A DNA stretch of 64,000 bases from Setoptus koraiensis (Eukaryota; Arthropoda): positions 22,506,001 through 22,570,000 of the forward strand of contig CM106586.1 of assembly GCA_048013815.1 (NCBI GenBank), in the 5' to 3' direction. Made by a program: the position numbers and the translations under genes. Shown piece after piece: positions 44,984 to 56,304 of this stretch (position 1 is the first letter of the stretch; the number at the start of each line of letters is the position of its first letter). The notes beneath the pieces are model-generated. The model was given only the letters and a program-made list of their open reading frames with translations. It was not told the origin of the DNA and made no database searches.

Positions 44984-46510
44984 TTAAAACATGTAGCTTT
45001 GTTTGGCTGTGTCTTGATATAGGAGGTAATCTTTGAGGGCCAATGGTAGGCTTAGTTCGTGGTAAATGAGATTTAATTTTGCGCCAGCAAATTGTCTAAT
45101 ATTAGTCCTACAAATGTCCTTTAGAGGCATAGGCTCTGGGTCTAAACCGTTCAGGTATCGCAACGTTATTTCGCAGTGTCCCCACACCGCGCTCACTATT
45201 GGATATAGTTTTTTGCCCTTGAGTCCGCGAAATGCAACACCCAAATATTGGCCGTCAACAACAAAGCTCATGGTGCCCTCGTCCATGTCTAACACTAACA
45301 AAAATTTATCTGGCACAATGAAGGTCTCGTCTGGATTTAAGTGGCTAGGATAGGTGACACTGGGCTCGTTTTTGTAGTCGTGATACAGCTTGTTTCGGCC
45401 CAGGTCCCAGCCCCACGATTCTTTGTCGGCCCCAACCAAACTCTGGTAACCATTACAATGTAAAGCTGCCTGGCTCGTAGCCACACCGAGCACGGCGTGG
45501 GTGCCGCGCTGCTGCGAAGCCCAGGTAATTTCCCAGACGTGCAAACCGCGACTGTAGCCCTGTTTGCCCCTAATACAATCGGTACTTTGAGCAACAGGGT
45601 GCCTGTGCAGCGTGAGCTTATCACTTTCTTTGATGAACACGTTCAACGATCTGTCTTCTGGGTTCCACGAGTTCTTTTCGGCCACGTCCAGCGGACAGGG
45701 CGGCATGTCCAGTATGGCGTCTAGTCTAGATGATTTTTGTAGATCAATCATGGTTTGTGAGGGCGTGAAATTTTGAAATGGCGACAAAGAGTTGATATCA
45801 CTGTGGTGGTTGTTGTTTATGAGATGGGGTTGTGGTTGTTGTTGTTGTTGACCTATCGTAAGTTGACTATTGCCGCGATGGCTGTGGGGCTGCTGCTGTT
45901 GGTGCTGTTGTTGTTGGTGTGATGGGGCCGCTGGGTGGCCGTTGGGCGCCGACATGTGAATGTGGTGGTTGTGACGATGGTGTGGTGGTGGCTGGTGAGG
46001 TGGTGTGATTGTTTGCTGGTGCTGATTGTTGCTATCAATTACTAAACTGTGACTGGTTGTTTGCGATGACGCTACATTGCCCATGGAGGTCGCTGCCGGC
46101 TGATTGGGATCGTGATTGGGATTAAATAAATGATGGCCAGCCATGGGGGCCTGGTGATGGTGACTATTGGGAGACATGGAATTGGGGCAACTGTGTGTTG
46201 TGTTGACTTGAGGTTGCGATTGAGGTTGTTGCTGTTGCTGTTGTTGATTCTGATGAGTATCTTGTTGTTGCGATTGTCTCAATTGTTGTTGTTGCTCGCT
46301 GGTGGCGCTGTTTTGCTGTTGTTGCGGCTGTTGTTGCGGCTGTTGTTGCGGCTGTTGCTGGCTAAACGACGACGATGTTGATCTCGCTGTTGATTGTTGA
46401 GACTGATGCTTCGCACTAATAGTCTGGTGTCTATTATTTTTAGTGGTTGAATGGCGAGGATCAACAGTAAAAAGTTTAGTCAGATACGTTTTAAGCTGGC
46501 TAGTCTTCAT
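44984..46510 (-). CDS. SPSB1: SPRY/SOCS-box protein (SPSB/gustavus family), copy C, long Gln/His-rich N-terminus
   Basis: The intronless 508-residue product starts at an ATG (46510). The first ~260 residues are low complexity: Gln blocks encoded by CAA/CAG, His-rich HHHQAP and HRHNHHIH, and Ser/Asn/Pro. The SPRY domain (about 265-455) and SOCS box ([18 protein letters not shown]...[10 protein letters not shown]) match copy B almost residue for residue and hold the standard contact and elongin/cullin motifs. Canonical SPSB1/4 proteins are about 270 residues, so the N-terminal extension doubles the length. It is likely the parental copy, as its N-terminus is intact, whereas copy B has only a decayed one. 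Residue changes against copy B cluster in one SPRY loop ([11 protein letters not shown] here, [11 protein letters not shown] there) and at the C-terminus. Confidence 0.92.
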   Translation of the reverse strand: MKTSQLKTYLTKLFTVDPRHSTTKNNRHQTISAKHQSQQSTARSTSSSFSQQQPQQQPQQQPQQQQNSATSEQQQQLRQSQQQDTHQNQQQQQQQPQSQPQVNTTHSCPNSMSPNSHHHQAPMAGHHLFNPNHDPNQPAATSMGNVASSQTTSHSLVIDSNNQHQQTITPPHQPPPHHRHNHHIHMSAPNGHPAAPSHQQQQHQQQQPHSHRGNSQLTIGQQQQQPQPHLINNNHHSDINSLSPFQNFTPSQTMIDLQKSSRLDAILDMPPCPLDVAEKNSWNPEDRSLNVFIKESDKLTLHRHPVAQSTDCIRGKQGYSRGLHVWEITWASQQRGTHAVLGVATSQAALHCNGYQSLVGADKESWGWDLGRNKLYHDYKNEPSVTYPSHLNPDETFIVPDKFLLVLDMDEGTMSFVVDGQYLGVAFRGLKGKKLYPIVSAVWGHCEITLRYLNGLDPEPMPLKDICRTNIRQFAGAKLNLIYHELSLPLALKDYLLYQDTAKQSYMF

Positions 46511-47419
46511 TGTAGGACGATTAAATGGGCAATGAGTGAGATATTTGCAAATGTGCTCCTATTATATATATGATTGCTTGGTTGGCGCATGCGCACACCA
46601 GCCAAACGAGGCTGCAATCATGTGTTTGCTGCCGTTCAAAGTTCGAACTCGGAACTGTTGCCGTTGTGCGCGCTGTTGTTGTGCGCACACTTTGTACATT
46701 TTGTGCCATTTGGTACAGTTTGCGCACTTGCTGCGTGGTTGCGTGGTTGCGTGGCGCTGTGGCTCTGTGGCGGTTGCGCACGCCAGCCTGTTGTTCTTTC
46801 CCAACATAACAAGCCGCCGACCGCACCGAGTGCTCAACACAGCGTTCAATTTGCACAAACTGTGCCGACGGCCACCGGCTGTGCCGGCGACAATTTGCGC
46901 TCGAAAGTTGCCCGATCAAAATGCACCAACACGATCTAGCCAGCAACAAGTGCATTGTTGTTGATACTAGAGAACGCAGGCCAGAGAACGCCAGCCAGAG
47001 AACGCAGGCCACTAACAGTGTTCGGTGGCCGGGCCAACTGGCTGGGCCGGACAAGTGCAAAGGCAGCGAGTGACAAGTGACAAATTGTCGGCACAATAAC
47101 GCGACCGACCGGCTCGCAACGATCGACTGCGCGCGAGCGACAAAATTTATGGCACAATCGCAACGGCTGCCAAGCTGCCACCGCCATTGCCATGGATAGT
47201 GGCTGTGGATATGGCATGGATATTCACGGTGTGGCCGGCATCGCATGAGACCGCGATGATGGGAGCGGTATCGCATGAGCATCATGCCGTGAGCGCAGTA
47301 TCACGCCAGAGTATCGCACCACTTTCGCTGTCGGCGTGGCCACTAACAATCGGCGAACTGGTGGGCGAGCAATGGCGAGTGATGGCGAGCAATGGCGAAT
47401 AATGGCGAGCAATGGCGAA

Positions 47420-47459
47420 ACTCGTATAACTCGCTTACAATGTTGCGAGTTATACGAGT
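47420..47459. repeat. Perfect 15-base inverted repeat with 10-base loop
   Basis: ACTCGTATAACTCGC and GCGAGTTATACGAGT are exact reverse complements around TTACAATGTT. It follows a run of ATGGCGAGCA repeats. A stem of this length with no mismatch would form a stable hairpin in RNA or cruciform DNA. Confidence 0.9.
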
Positions 47460-48866
47460 CCCGAGCACCGGCCAGCGACTCTCGCGAGACACAGTGCGGC
47501 TAACTGTCCCGTGTTGTGCCGTTTGTTGTGCGCTGTGCCGGCCCGCCACCGACACACATACGCCACATTGATACATACGCCACATTGATACACACATCAC
47601 ATGCTAACCATTTACAGGTGCCGCTGTTCCCGGGCCGGCGCACTGTTCTGGCGCACATTATTACTTTGTCGTGTGCCCGACGACAAACTGGCACTAACAA
47701 CACCAACTAACCGACCTTTAACGAGCCGCCACTCATGTGCCCCAGCCAGCCAGCCAGACAGCCAGACTGCCATTCTGTGCGAATTGGGCGCGCCAAGGCG
47801 CGCACAGACTGCGCGGGCTTGGCTGCATTGGCAGTGCGCGCGCGTTTGGCAAGCTAGCACGCGCCGCCGCCGCACGCAACAAGTGTCATCGCAGCAGTGC
47901 AAACAATGCGCACAACGCACACACACACAACGCACGACGCACACACACAACGCACGACGCACACACACACGCGACATGACAACAAATACCGGTACAAAGT
48001 GCTGCCGTTCGACTAGCTGGCTCGACTGGCTGGCTCGTCGTGGAATTAGCCGGCCGATGGTTGGTTAGTTAATTAGTTATTTTATTGTTGTTATTCAAGA
48101 TCGTTTAACTGTGCGGCTGGCGCTCGAAGCTCGAGCGGGCCAACCAGCCAGCCAGTTGGCACAACGAGCTCGGCTTGTGTGTCGCTCTGGCACGAGCCCA
48201 ACAGACGATCGCTTGCGAGAGCACCTCTAATCCAATATTTCATCGCAAATTAGTTGAGCAAAATAACGAGCAATAATGGTGCGATCTGCCTCCCTCTCTC
48301 CCCTGTTGATCAATTACAGCCAACACACACACACACACACACACACACTGCCATAATGGTGTTACTGTTGCAGGTAATATCCTTAATGGTAAATCGGTGG
48401 TGTTATCAGTTTGCTTATCACACTGTCGGCGCTTCTGTTTGCCCTCCCCAGTCTGTTATTTCTAATTTCAACAGTGTGTGTGTGTGTGTGTGTGTCATAT
48501 CTGGCTGTTGCTGGTGCAACAAACAACCACAACAACTGGTCTGACGTTGTTGCGCGTTGTTGCGCGTTGGCCTGTCTCAGGTGGTCGCCCCCACTTTCCA
48601 TTTATCCGCCTCTGCGCGCGCGCGCCATTTTAGCCAATAGCAGCCACGCACAACAATGCGCGCCGTTCGTGTTCGATCGAATCCAATCCTTCGAATGCAA
48701 TCCTTCGAATCGTTTTCGATCGAGCCGGCATCTGTGTGTGCTGCCCAAACTGCGCATGCTATCTAAATACTATCTAAGCCTTCTGATTCGCAACTTCTCT
48801 GTCTGAACTGTCTGTACGGCCATCGATGGTTGCCAGCGTGCACGTACTGCCGCCATATCTTACAAA

Positions 48867-48914
48867 GAGCTCACAGTGAGCCTACAGTGAGCTTACAGTG
48901 AGCTTACAGTGAGC
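48867..48914. repeat. 12-base minisatellite
   Basis: About four copies of CTTACAGTGAGC with small changes. Confidence 0.9.
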
Positions 48915-49600
48915 GTATTTCTTGTTAGGTATACACCGACTCACAAATTGCGAGTCACAATACGACATACGGTGTAGGATATGCACCGAATGTGTAGTAT
49001 AGATAGGCACGGATAGGTGTAGTGTCTCTGCTCAATTGTTTGTCGACCTTGAACAGGTGAGCGCTGAATAGGTAGCGGCCAGGTAGGGGCTAGCCAGTGA
49101 GTGGAGAGTGGCGCGATCGGGGGGACACGCGCACACTGATATAGACTGACATAGACTGGGACACAGGCTGGGATAGACAGACTTTTTAGACACTCGCAGA
49201 GACAGTAAATCTGTGCCTGCTTTAGTTAGTCGCTGGTGGTGCCCTTCCGAAAGAGTCTTTCAATCTACTGCAACGACAACAACAACGACAACAACAACAA
49301 CGACAACAGCAACGACAGCACCGACAACGACAGCAACCACCAAACTGGCTTGCGCTCGGCGCTCGGCGCGCGGCGATAGTTGATCTGGCTTGCGAGCGAA
49401 AGCGAGAGCAAGTAAAGAAACTGAAAACTAGACGACGACAACAACAACAAAGTCGACGACCAAGATTTATTTAGAAACAACAATCAGCGCCAACAATAAT
49501 GATAACGACACACACTCGCACAGGTAATACATATGAGGAGAGCAGGTTGAGAACTACTCATTATTATTCACCTTTACTTAATGGCTGCCGCCGCTGCTGC

Positions 49601-49680
49601 TATATCAAGCTATATCAAGCTATATCAAGCTATATCAAGCTGTATCGAGCTATATCAAGCTATATTAAGCTACATCGAGC
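49601..49680. repeat. 10-base minisatellite, eight copies
   Basis: Eight TATATCAAGC units, the first four identical and later ones with one or two changes. Confidence 0.95.
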
Positions 49681-49912
49681 CGTGCCAGCAGCGAGTAGAG
49701 GGCACCACCACTTTGCCTCCATCACTCAACACTGTGCCTGGCTGGCGTGTATCTCGGCTGGCTGGCTCGCTGGCAATTGAGCTCGCTGGCGGTTCGGCTC
49801 GCTGGCAATTTGGCGCTGCCAGCCAGCTAGTGACCGTGGGCTGCTCAACGCGCGCGCGCGCGCGCGCCGGCCTCCAAATTCAAGGTCGCGTTTGGGCAGC
49901 GCCTGTCGCCTA

Positions 49913-50021
49913 TCTCGAAATATCTCAAATCTCGAAATATCTCAAATCTCGAAATATCTCAAATCTCGAAATATCTCAAATCTCGAAATATCTCAAATAT
50001 CTCAAAATATCTCAAATATCC
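49913..50021. repeat. 17-base minisatellite
   Basis: Five exact TCTCGAAATATCTCAAA units (49913-49997) followed by shortened, degenerate copies. Confidence 0.95.
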
Positions 50022-51332
50022 CAGCCAGCCCCTGACAGGGCTGGCAATGCGTTGCCGGCGATGGGCGAGGGCGCGACAAGTGCTGATCGAGTTGAAGAAA
50101 CGGCGTCACACACACAAACGTTTCGACACAAACACAAAGGCCGCGTCTTGATTGGCGTCTTGCCAGCGCGTCGACGCTAATCAAGCCGCACCAATAAAAC
50201 ACTAATAAGTGCGCCTTCGATAATACGCATAATCCGTCTCTGTCCCGGCTGTGGCTTGATCACTTTTGATAACTTTTGATCGAGAGTTTCGATCATCACA
50301 AGTGATGTGTGTGCAAACGATGAATAAATTACCATCACCTCACATCACGCTGTTGTCATACCGCATACTCTACTGGCAAGTTGTCAGTAGAGTTGACTGT
50401 TGCGCTGTATCGTCTTGCCAATATGCGAGCCTTATCAGGCCTCGCACAGGTACAGGTAAGCTAGCAGTGTAACTAACACTGTGTAGGGTGTTGCGAGTGT
50501 CGAGCCACAGGTAGTGTGCGCACCGTGGCTACAAAGTGGCTGCTTGTTTATCACCAATGGTTAATTGGGACGCAGAGCCGAGCCGAGCCACTTGCGAGCC
50601 GCGGCTCATCCAGTCACTTGTGGCTCGTCGAGCCGCTCGCTCGCATGCCACGGGCATCGCATGTGATCGGGCCGGCATCTGCGCCAATCGCGTCGGGCCC
50701 GCACCGAAATGTGTGACGGGCGCCCGTTGCGACGTCTGGCGTGTTCGGGTCGCTCGCGCCGGCCGACGTGCCGCCGGCCATCGGGCAGCGCGTCCAATTG
50801 CACACGTCGCTGCTGTCGGCCGCCGCTGCTGTCGACCGAGGGCACCGATGGCGAGCAGCGGCAGCTGTCTCTCGTGCCCGTTTGTTTGTTATTGGTCGAA
50901 GCCATCGGAACGCGCGGTTCGCGGCTCGCCGTTCGCCGTTCGCTGCTCGAACTCGGCACGGCCGCTCGAACGGGTCGAGCCGCGTTCGAGCCGCGTTCGA
51001 ACGCTCGAGCGTTCGGGCCAACGGTGCACTCGAACGCTGCCGATGTGCGGATCGGGCACGCGCTGCTCGCCCGACCAGCGGCGGCCACTGTCCGGCGCGG
51101 CCAAACATAAACGTATGTGCACAAACACAAATACATATACAAATACAATCGGCAGAAATGGCCACGTCGGGCCGGCGTGATCCAGTGGCGCACATAGACG
51201 CGGTGCCAGTTGAGCGAGTTGCCTGCTCGCGAAACAGCTGGCGACTCGGAAATGTGTACGCCGGGCATCGTAAACGCCAAGTGGTGCAAGCAGTGTAATC
51301 ACGTAAGTGGTCGGCCTAAAGGTGCGCACATT

Positions 51333-51416
51333 CGACGCCGGCCGTTCGACGCTGGCCGTTCGACACTGGACGTTCTGCATTGGACGTTCTACATTGGACG
51401 TTCTACATTGGACGTT
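51333..51416. repeat. 14-base minisatellite, six copies
   Basis: Six units grade from CGACGCCGGCCGTT to CTACATTGGACGTT, showing ordered divergence along the array. Confidence 0.9.
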
Positions 51417-51849
51417 CGGCGTTCTTCGTTCGGCGTTCGAAATGCGAATTCGCAATGCGCGCATACGAGCGTATGAGCGTATGAGCGTATGCGTATTAGA
51501 GTGGCCATGCGACGGGACGCCGGCGACGGCCCGGCTGACGCTCTGTGACGAGGCCAGCGAGTGGCACGGAAGAACACGGACAGATGTTGGCAGCGGCGGG
51601 CATCATTAGATGCAGCGACAGCAACAGTTGAGTCAACCGAGTTGGGCCGGGTTGGCCAACGCACGCTCTCGGTCGGTCGCCGGCACCGGCGACACCGCAG
51701 AGAAGCCGTCGAAGCCAGCTCAGAGAAGCCGGCGCAGAGAAGCCGGCTCAGAGAAGCAGAGAAGCGGCCAACAGCGGAGCGCGTGACAATGGCCCGAAGA
51801 AGCCTGCTTATCCGCTCCGATCCCGTCGCTCGCATGAGCCACTAATGGC

Positions 51850-51964
51850 CTGTTGCTGCTGTTGCCGCTGTTGTTGCTGTTGTTGCTGTTGTTGCTGTTG
51901 TTGCTGTTGTTGCTGTTGCTGCTGTTGCTGCTGTTGCTGCTGTTGCTGCTGTTGCCGCTGTCAC
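51850..51964. repeat. CTG/TTG triplet repeat
   Basis: About 38 imperfect CTG, TTG and CCG triplets. It reads as poly-Cys or poly-Leu on one strand and Asn/Ser or Ala/Thr on the other. Confidence 0.95.
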
Positions 51965-52898
51965 TGTTGGCTCGGTCGCGCTGGCCGCGCCGAGATGCCG
52001 TCGTCCATCGGCAGCCATGTAAGGCGACCCATTCAAGAAAGAATGAATCGAGTTGCGAGCCCATTGGCCGGATTCCATGCCGCTCGCTGTTGTCTCTGGC
52101 AATCTGTTGTTGCAACAGCCTTTGTTCCTGCCAGCGACACACACACACACTCGGTCGGCCCAGAAGTGAGCGCTGTCGCAACTGAAGACAGTTCCGTCCA
52201 CATGCCGGCGTGCCAGACGCCCAGTTCGAGTTGCCATCCCGATTCGAAGCGCGGCCGCGATTCGCAGTCGAAGCGCAGCCCCGATTCGCAGTAGAAGCGC
52301 AGCAGCTCCAACTCGAAATTCGAATGCTGATTCGAATGCTGCACAGAGACGAGACACACGCAGACAGCGACACAGCGACGACACAGAGAACACACAGAGA
52401 AGAGTTCGCTGCGAGAACACACTCGCCACAACGATGCAAGTTACGACGCGCGAGCCACAATGTCGCTGTCGTAGATCGACAGTAGTCGAGCCGCGCTGAA
52501 ACTGGAGCGGCCATTCATGCCATTTCACTGCCCATTCGCTGCCCATTCGCTGCCCATTCGCTGCCCATTCACTGCCAACGACAACCGGCAACCGGCAACG
52601 ACAACCGGCAACAACGACCCACCCAAACGAGCGCCGGGCGGACGGGCTTCCTGTTGCTGATGCCGTTTTGGTGGCGCTGACGCCGCACTGAGTGCCGCCC
52701 CCCTCACAGGGGCCGCAACGACCGAATGGGGCACGCCGCACCGGAACACAACACCATAACCATTAGCGCGGGGTAGCGTCAGTTGCAAAATTGTTGCTTG
52801 TTTGCCGATGCCCGCTGCCCGATGTCGGCCAGTGTCGCCGTTGTCGCGATCGGCGCCGACAAGGCCAAAACGCTTCAAATATGCATAATCGTTTGTTT

Positions 52899-52902
<4 letters not shown>

Positions 52903-52976
<74 letters not shown>
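52903..52976. repeat. (TC)n(AC)n compound microsatellite
   Basis: About 18 TC followed by about 18 AC dinucleotides. Confidence 0.97.
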
Positions 52977-52977
<1 letters not shown>

Positions 52978-53454
52978 GAGCGCCCGGTAGCGCCATTGGA
53001 GAGCCCTCTCCGCGTCATCCGACCGGGTCCGCGGCATCCGACCGGGTTTGCGGCCCGTCTCGCATGCAGCCCAACAACGTGTGACCCGTCGGTCGGTGTG
53101 GCAAGCAGCCAGCAATCAGCCATAATCTGTATCAATCTAGCGCAACAAACCGAAAGTATCATCCGAACGGAACCGACAATGACAATGAATTAGCAGACTT
53201 ATGCAATTTTCGTTGTGCGTGCCGTTGTCAGACGACACAGAGACAGAAAGAGCGCGTAACATTACTTATGCAATGAAGTTTGTATTTGTTGCTGTCGCTG
53301 TTGTTGTTGCCTAATGCCATTACTATCGGCCATTACCAGCGCTTGTTACTACACACAAATCCAATCAACTGAAGACACAATGCGCAGTTGTCAGTGGAGT
53401 GTAAGTCTCATTTAATTACATGATGCCACAATCATGACGAGCGACACACGATTA

Positions 53455-54525
53455 TCATTCTGCATCATCTATATCCATATCCATGTCGTCCGCAGCGCCA
53501 GACGCACTCAATTGAGTACAAATGTCCGCGTATCTATACGGATGTAATTGTGTTATTATGAAATTGTTGAATATCTTTATATTATTGACGCCATTGTCAA
53601 ATTCTTCTTCCAGCATTTCCAATGGCGACCATGTTATCATCATGTTGTTCAAATAATCGCCACATGACACTACAAAATCGTCTATTCTGTCCTCTATGGA
53701 CGGACTGAGATGTAGCAATGTCATAAGTGTCTCCTCTAATGGACCATTGGCTTCAATTGATTCCCGCGCATTGAAATCATTTGCTATATTGTATTTCAAG
53801 GTCACCATTGATGTGGACAAATCTTTCGATTGCAACGGTCTATTGTGGACCCCATTCACGTACAACTCAACCACTGTCTTGACAATGCTGGGCGGATGAG
53901 GTAAATCGGGCACTACAGCATACAGGCATCTTGTGTGCACATGTATCAATATTGTATCAAATATCATTGATAGTAGAGTCGATGATCTACTTATTTCTTC
54001 CAATCTGCCTAATTTGTTTGCAAGCAACTCGGCCACAATCTTGGAATTATCGCTATCTTTCACTGCATCCAACACTCTCATTGCATGAGGATAAAATTCC
54101 AGATATGTTTGCTGTATTGCAGCTAAATCCAATAAATTGTCTCTTGTAGTTTGATCTAAATTCTTGTTTCTCGTTATTCTAGAATTTACTACAAGCTCCT
54201 CCATAGTACTAGAATATTGTTGTTGTTGTTGCTGTTCATTGTCACCTGAACAGGCCGATGATAAGGAAAGCATCTCTGTGAACTCGTTTAATATAGAAAT
54301 CAAATTGTCTGAGATGAATGTTAATGTTGTCTCTAACAGAATAATGTCTACGCTTGAATGTTTAAGTGAACCTTGACTCTTTGTGTCGTTCTTCTTAGAT
54401 CGTGGCCTCGTCTTTCCTGTTGACATGCCAAGATCTAAATTGAGATCATTCATTTGAACACAAAGGATTAAGTTGGCGATTGTTCCATATATCACAATAA
54501 TGGTTTGCACGCTGGAGAATTTCAT
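53455..54525 (-). CDS. Secreted orphan protein, acidic C-terminus
   Basis: The 356-residue intronless frame starts MKFSSVQTIIVIYGTIANLI, a signal-peptide-like segment. The rest is predicted mostly helical with a short Gln run near residue 100, a well-ordered middle (LEFYPHAMRVLDAVKD...) and a very acidic tail (DDMDMDIDDAE). No cysteine framework, catalytic motif or known family was recognised. It lies divergent from the secreted orphan at 55192, 666 bases away. The hydrophobic N-terminus could instead be a helix of a cytosolic protein. Confidence 0.65.
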   Translation of the reverse strand: MKFSSVQTIIVIYGTIANLILCVQMNDLNLDLGMSTGKTRPRSKKNDTKSQGSLKHSSVDIILLETTLTFISDNLISILNEFTEMLSLSSACSGDNEQQQQQQYSSTMEELVVNSRITRNKNLDQTTRDNLLDLAAIQQTYLEFYPHAMRVLDAVKDSDNSKIVAELLANKLGRLEEISRSSTLLSMIFDTILIHVHTRCLYAVVPDLPHPPSIVKTVVELYVNGVHNRPLQSKDLSTSMVTLKYNIANDFNARESIEANGPLEETLMTLLHLSPSIEDRIDDFVVSCGDYLNNMMITWSPLEMLEEEFDNGVNNIKIFNNFIITQLHPYRYADICTQLSASGAADDMDMDIDDAE

Positions 54526-55191
54526 GGTCACATTACTGTAAACGATGACGATGATGGAAATGATGCAAACAAAATTAAGACATTCATTAGCATAATAGAA
54601 GCTAACTTATTGCTCAACCAACAGACAGATATTCTCTATTGCTGTTGTTGAACTCACTGCTCGGTTGTAAGTGAAATGCGTCAACTTTTAACTGTAATAT
54701 AAATATATTACTTACATCGTATAAATTCTCCCCAAGATGCTAATTACTTTGCTAATAATTAGGCTACATGTGCTGGTGCTGTTGCGAATAAGTGTTTGCA
54801 TAAGACTAAACAAATAACGCCATTATACTGATGCTGGTCTTAGGTGAATTCTGTCTGCTTGTTAGACACGTTAAAATTAAAGCAGCACTCATGTATTGCA
54901 CTCATGGTATGATTAGGCCATCATAGTATCAGGTGATAGCTGGAGTTATTTTTAGACATATGAGGCTCACAGACAGTTACACGCAGCCAGTGCGCCCGAC
55001 TGGGTATCTGGTCTATCCTAAAAACCAATCGTTCCCACAAGATCAGGTCATTACGGCTAGACTTACTATTTTTTTGTTGGTCAAGTTGGTAGCACCTTCA
55101 AAAGGAAGTTGCGCTGTCGTGATTTACTGTCACTTGTTTTGCCTAACCATTGTAACTAATTAGATAACTATTGGGCAAATCTTGTGCCAAG
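54526..55191. other. Divergent promoter region between two secreted orphans
   Basis: AT-rich, 666 bases. A plus-strand frame at 54933-55163 has a hydrophobic end but no similarity to anything known. Confidence 0.4.
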
Positions 55192-55839
55192 ATGAGGCTC
55201 TATACATCTATGATTTTGGCCTTGATACTCGCATTATGCTACTGCTTATACTCCACAATTTCTGTCACAGGCCAACTCAAACCTGATGAACAAGCAATCA
55301 CTAATCCGGATTCTGATGAAATAAAAGAGACAAATAAGCAAACAAAAAGCTGCACCAAAGAGAACAAAGTAACAATTCGTAATGTTTTGAAAAAATTAAA
55401 AAAAGTAAAATATGAAAAAAGTCTACGAGCTGTGGGAGCCAAGATCATTGTTGAGGATCTCGCCAGAGAGGATAAGATCAAATTCGACACAAAAGATGAA
55501 GATCTGTTGCTTTATTTTATCATATCAAAGGATCGATTAAACTGGCCCATATTCCATAAGATAGTCAGTAATAGCTACTTTGAAACGGATCAATTGCTCG
55601 ATGGTTGCATCAAATCAAACATGGCCTTCTTTGGTGTCACCAGCAAAGTGCTTGAGTTAAAGAGCAAGTTCTCGTGCAAACCAGAACAGATTAGAGTGTT
55701 GCTTTACAACAATAAGACGTATAGGAAAAAATCAAACTATGCTCTACTATGTAAATTTGTCATGATGAATTATGGAAGCGAAGAGAAGCTACGCAATTGG
55801 CCTTACCCTCTGGGCAACTACAAAAAGTTTGAGATGTAA
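55192..55839 (+). CDS. Secreted basic orphan protein
   Basis: The ATG at 55192 opens a 215-residue frame with a signal peptide (MRLYTSMILALILALCYCLY...). The mature part is Lys-rich and has a duplicated feel: a helical basic half (TIRNVLKKLKKVKYEK) and a C-terminal half (CKPEQIRVLLYNNKTYRKK). Five cysteines lie after the signal, and one N-glycosylation site, NKT, can be seen. The frame opens a little upstream, but this Met directly precedes the hydrophobic core. No family was recognised. Confidence 0.65.
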   Translation: MRLYTSMILALILALCYCLYSTISVTGQLKPDEQAITNPDSDEIKETNKQTKSCTKENKVTIRNVLKKLKKVKYEKSLRAVGAKIIVEDLAREDKIKFDTKDEDLLLYFIISKDRLNWPIFHKIVSNSYFETDQLLDGCIKSNMAFFGVTSKVLELKSKFSCKPEQIRVLLYNNKTYRKKSNYALLCKFVMMNYGSEEKLRNWPYPLGNYKKFEM

Positions 55840-56304
55840 GAGAGGCGAAAAAACCAACCAATGCTAATGATACTAAATGATGAAGATAATCAAGTGTGCG
55901 AAGTGCGATTTCTTCTCACGACAACAAGATCAGGAAAACAGCGTTGCAACTGATTGAATCTCTCTCTTTCACTCTCTCGCACCAAGTCAACCAATGACAA
56001 ACACGCCTCTAGTATAACTTGAATCAACTTGCAATCAAGTAAGAGCAATTAAATTTCAACATACCAAGCCATCAACAACAACAATAATCTTGCCAATCAA
56101 CAAATACTAATAGAATATATATATATTTATTTATCTTTAATGTCTGTACATTTTCATAAATTGAGCGAACGAACAACAAAAACGAAAAAATATGGGAAAT
56201 GAGACACCCAATCCATTAAAATCACGTTATTCATTTCATCGTTTGGGTAGGCACATCAATCTTTGCTATCTAACGCAATTGTAACCGCGCGCGCGCTAAC
56301 TATC
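55840..56304. other. Convergent 3' region between the secreted orphan and ZFYVE26
   Basis: 465 bases. It holds TATATATTTATTTATC at about 56120, which on the minus strand supplies AATAAATA for ZFYVE26, and a short CG run at 56287-56297. Nothing else was seen. Confidence 0.5.

Larger units (their letters stand above)
46511..53454. other. GC-rich, minisatellite-rich noncoding region upstream of SPSB copy C
   Basis: About 7 kb with CpG-dense blocks, especially 46.6-48.0 kb and 50.5-52.8 kb, and a (CG)n run at 49850-49868. Long open frames occur in up to five frames at once, as expected from high GC and triplet repeats; none is recognised. It contains an exact hairpin (47420-47459), minisatellites (48867-48914, 49601-49680, 49913-50021, 51333-51416) and CTG/TC/AC microsatellites. 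One short plus-strand segment (51253-51303) reads MCTPGIVNAKWCKQCNH and ends at a GTAAGT donor; it could be a first exon of an unseen gene. Confidence 0.45.

Noticed and set aside
50536-52741. Long overlapping open frames (up to 300 codons) on both strands
   Set aside because: They arise in several frames at once in GC-rich and CTG/CAA repeat DNA, show no conserved motif and have biased Arg/Ala/Ser or Cys/Leu composition.
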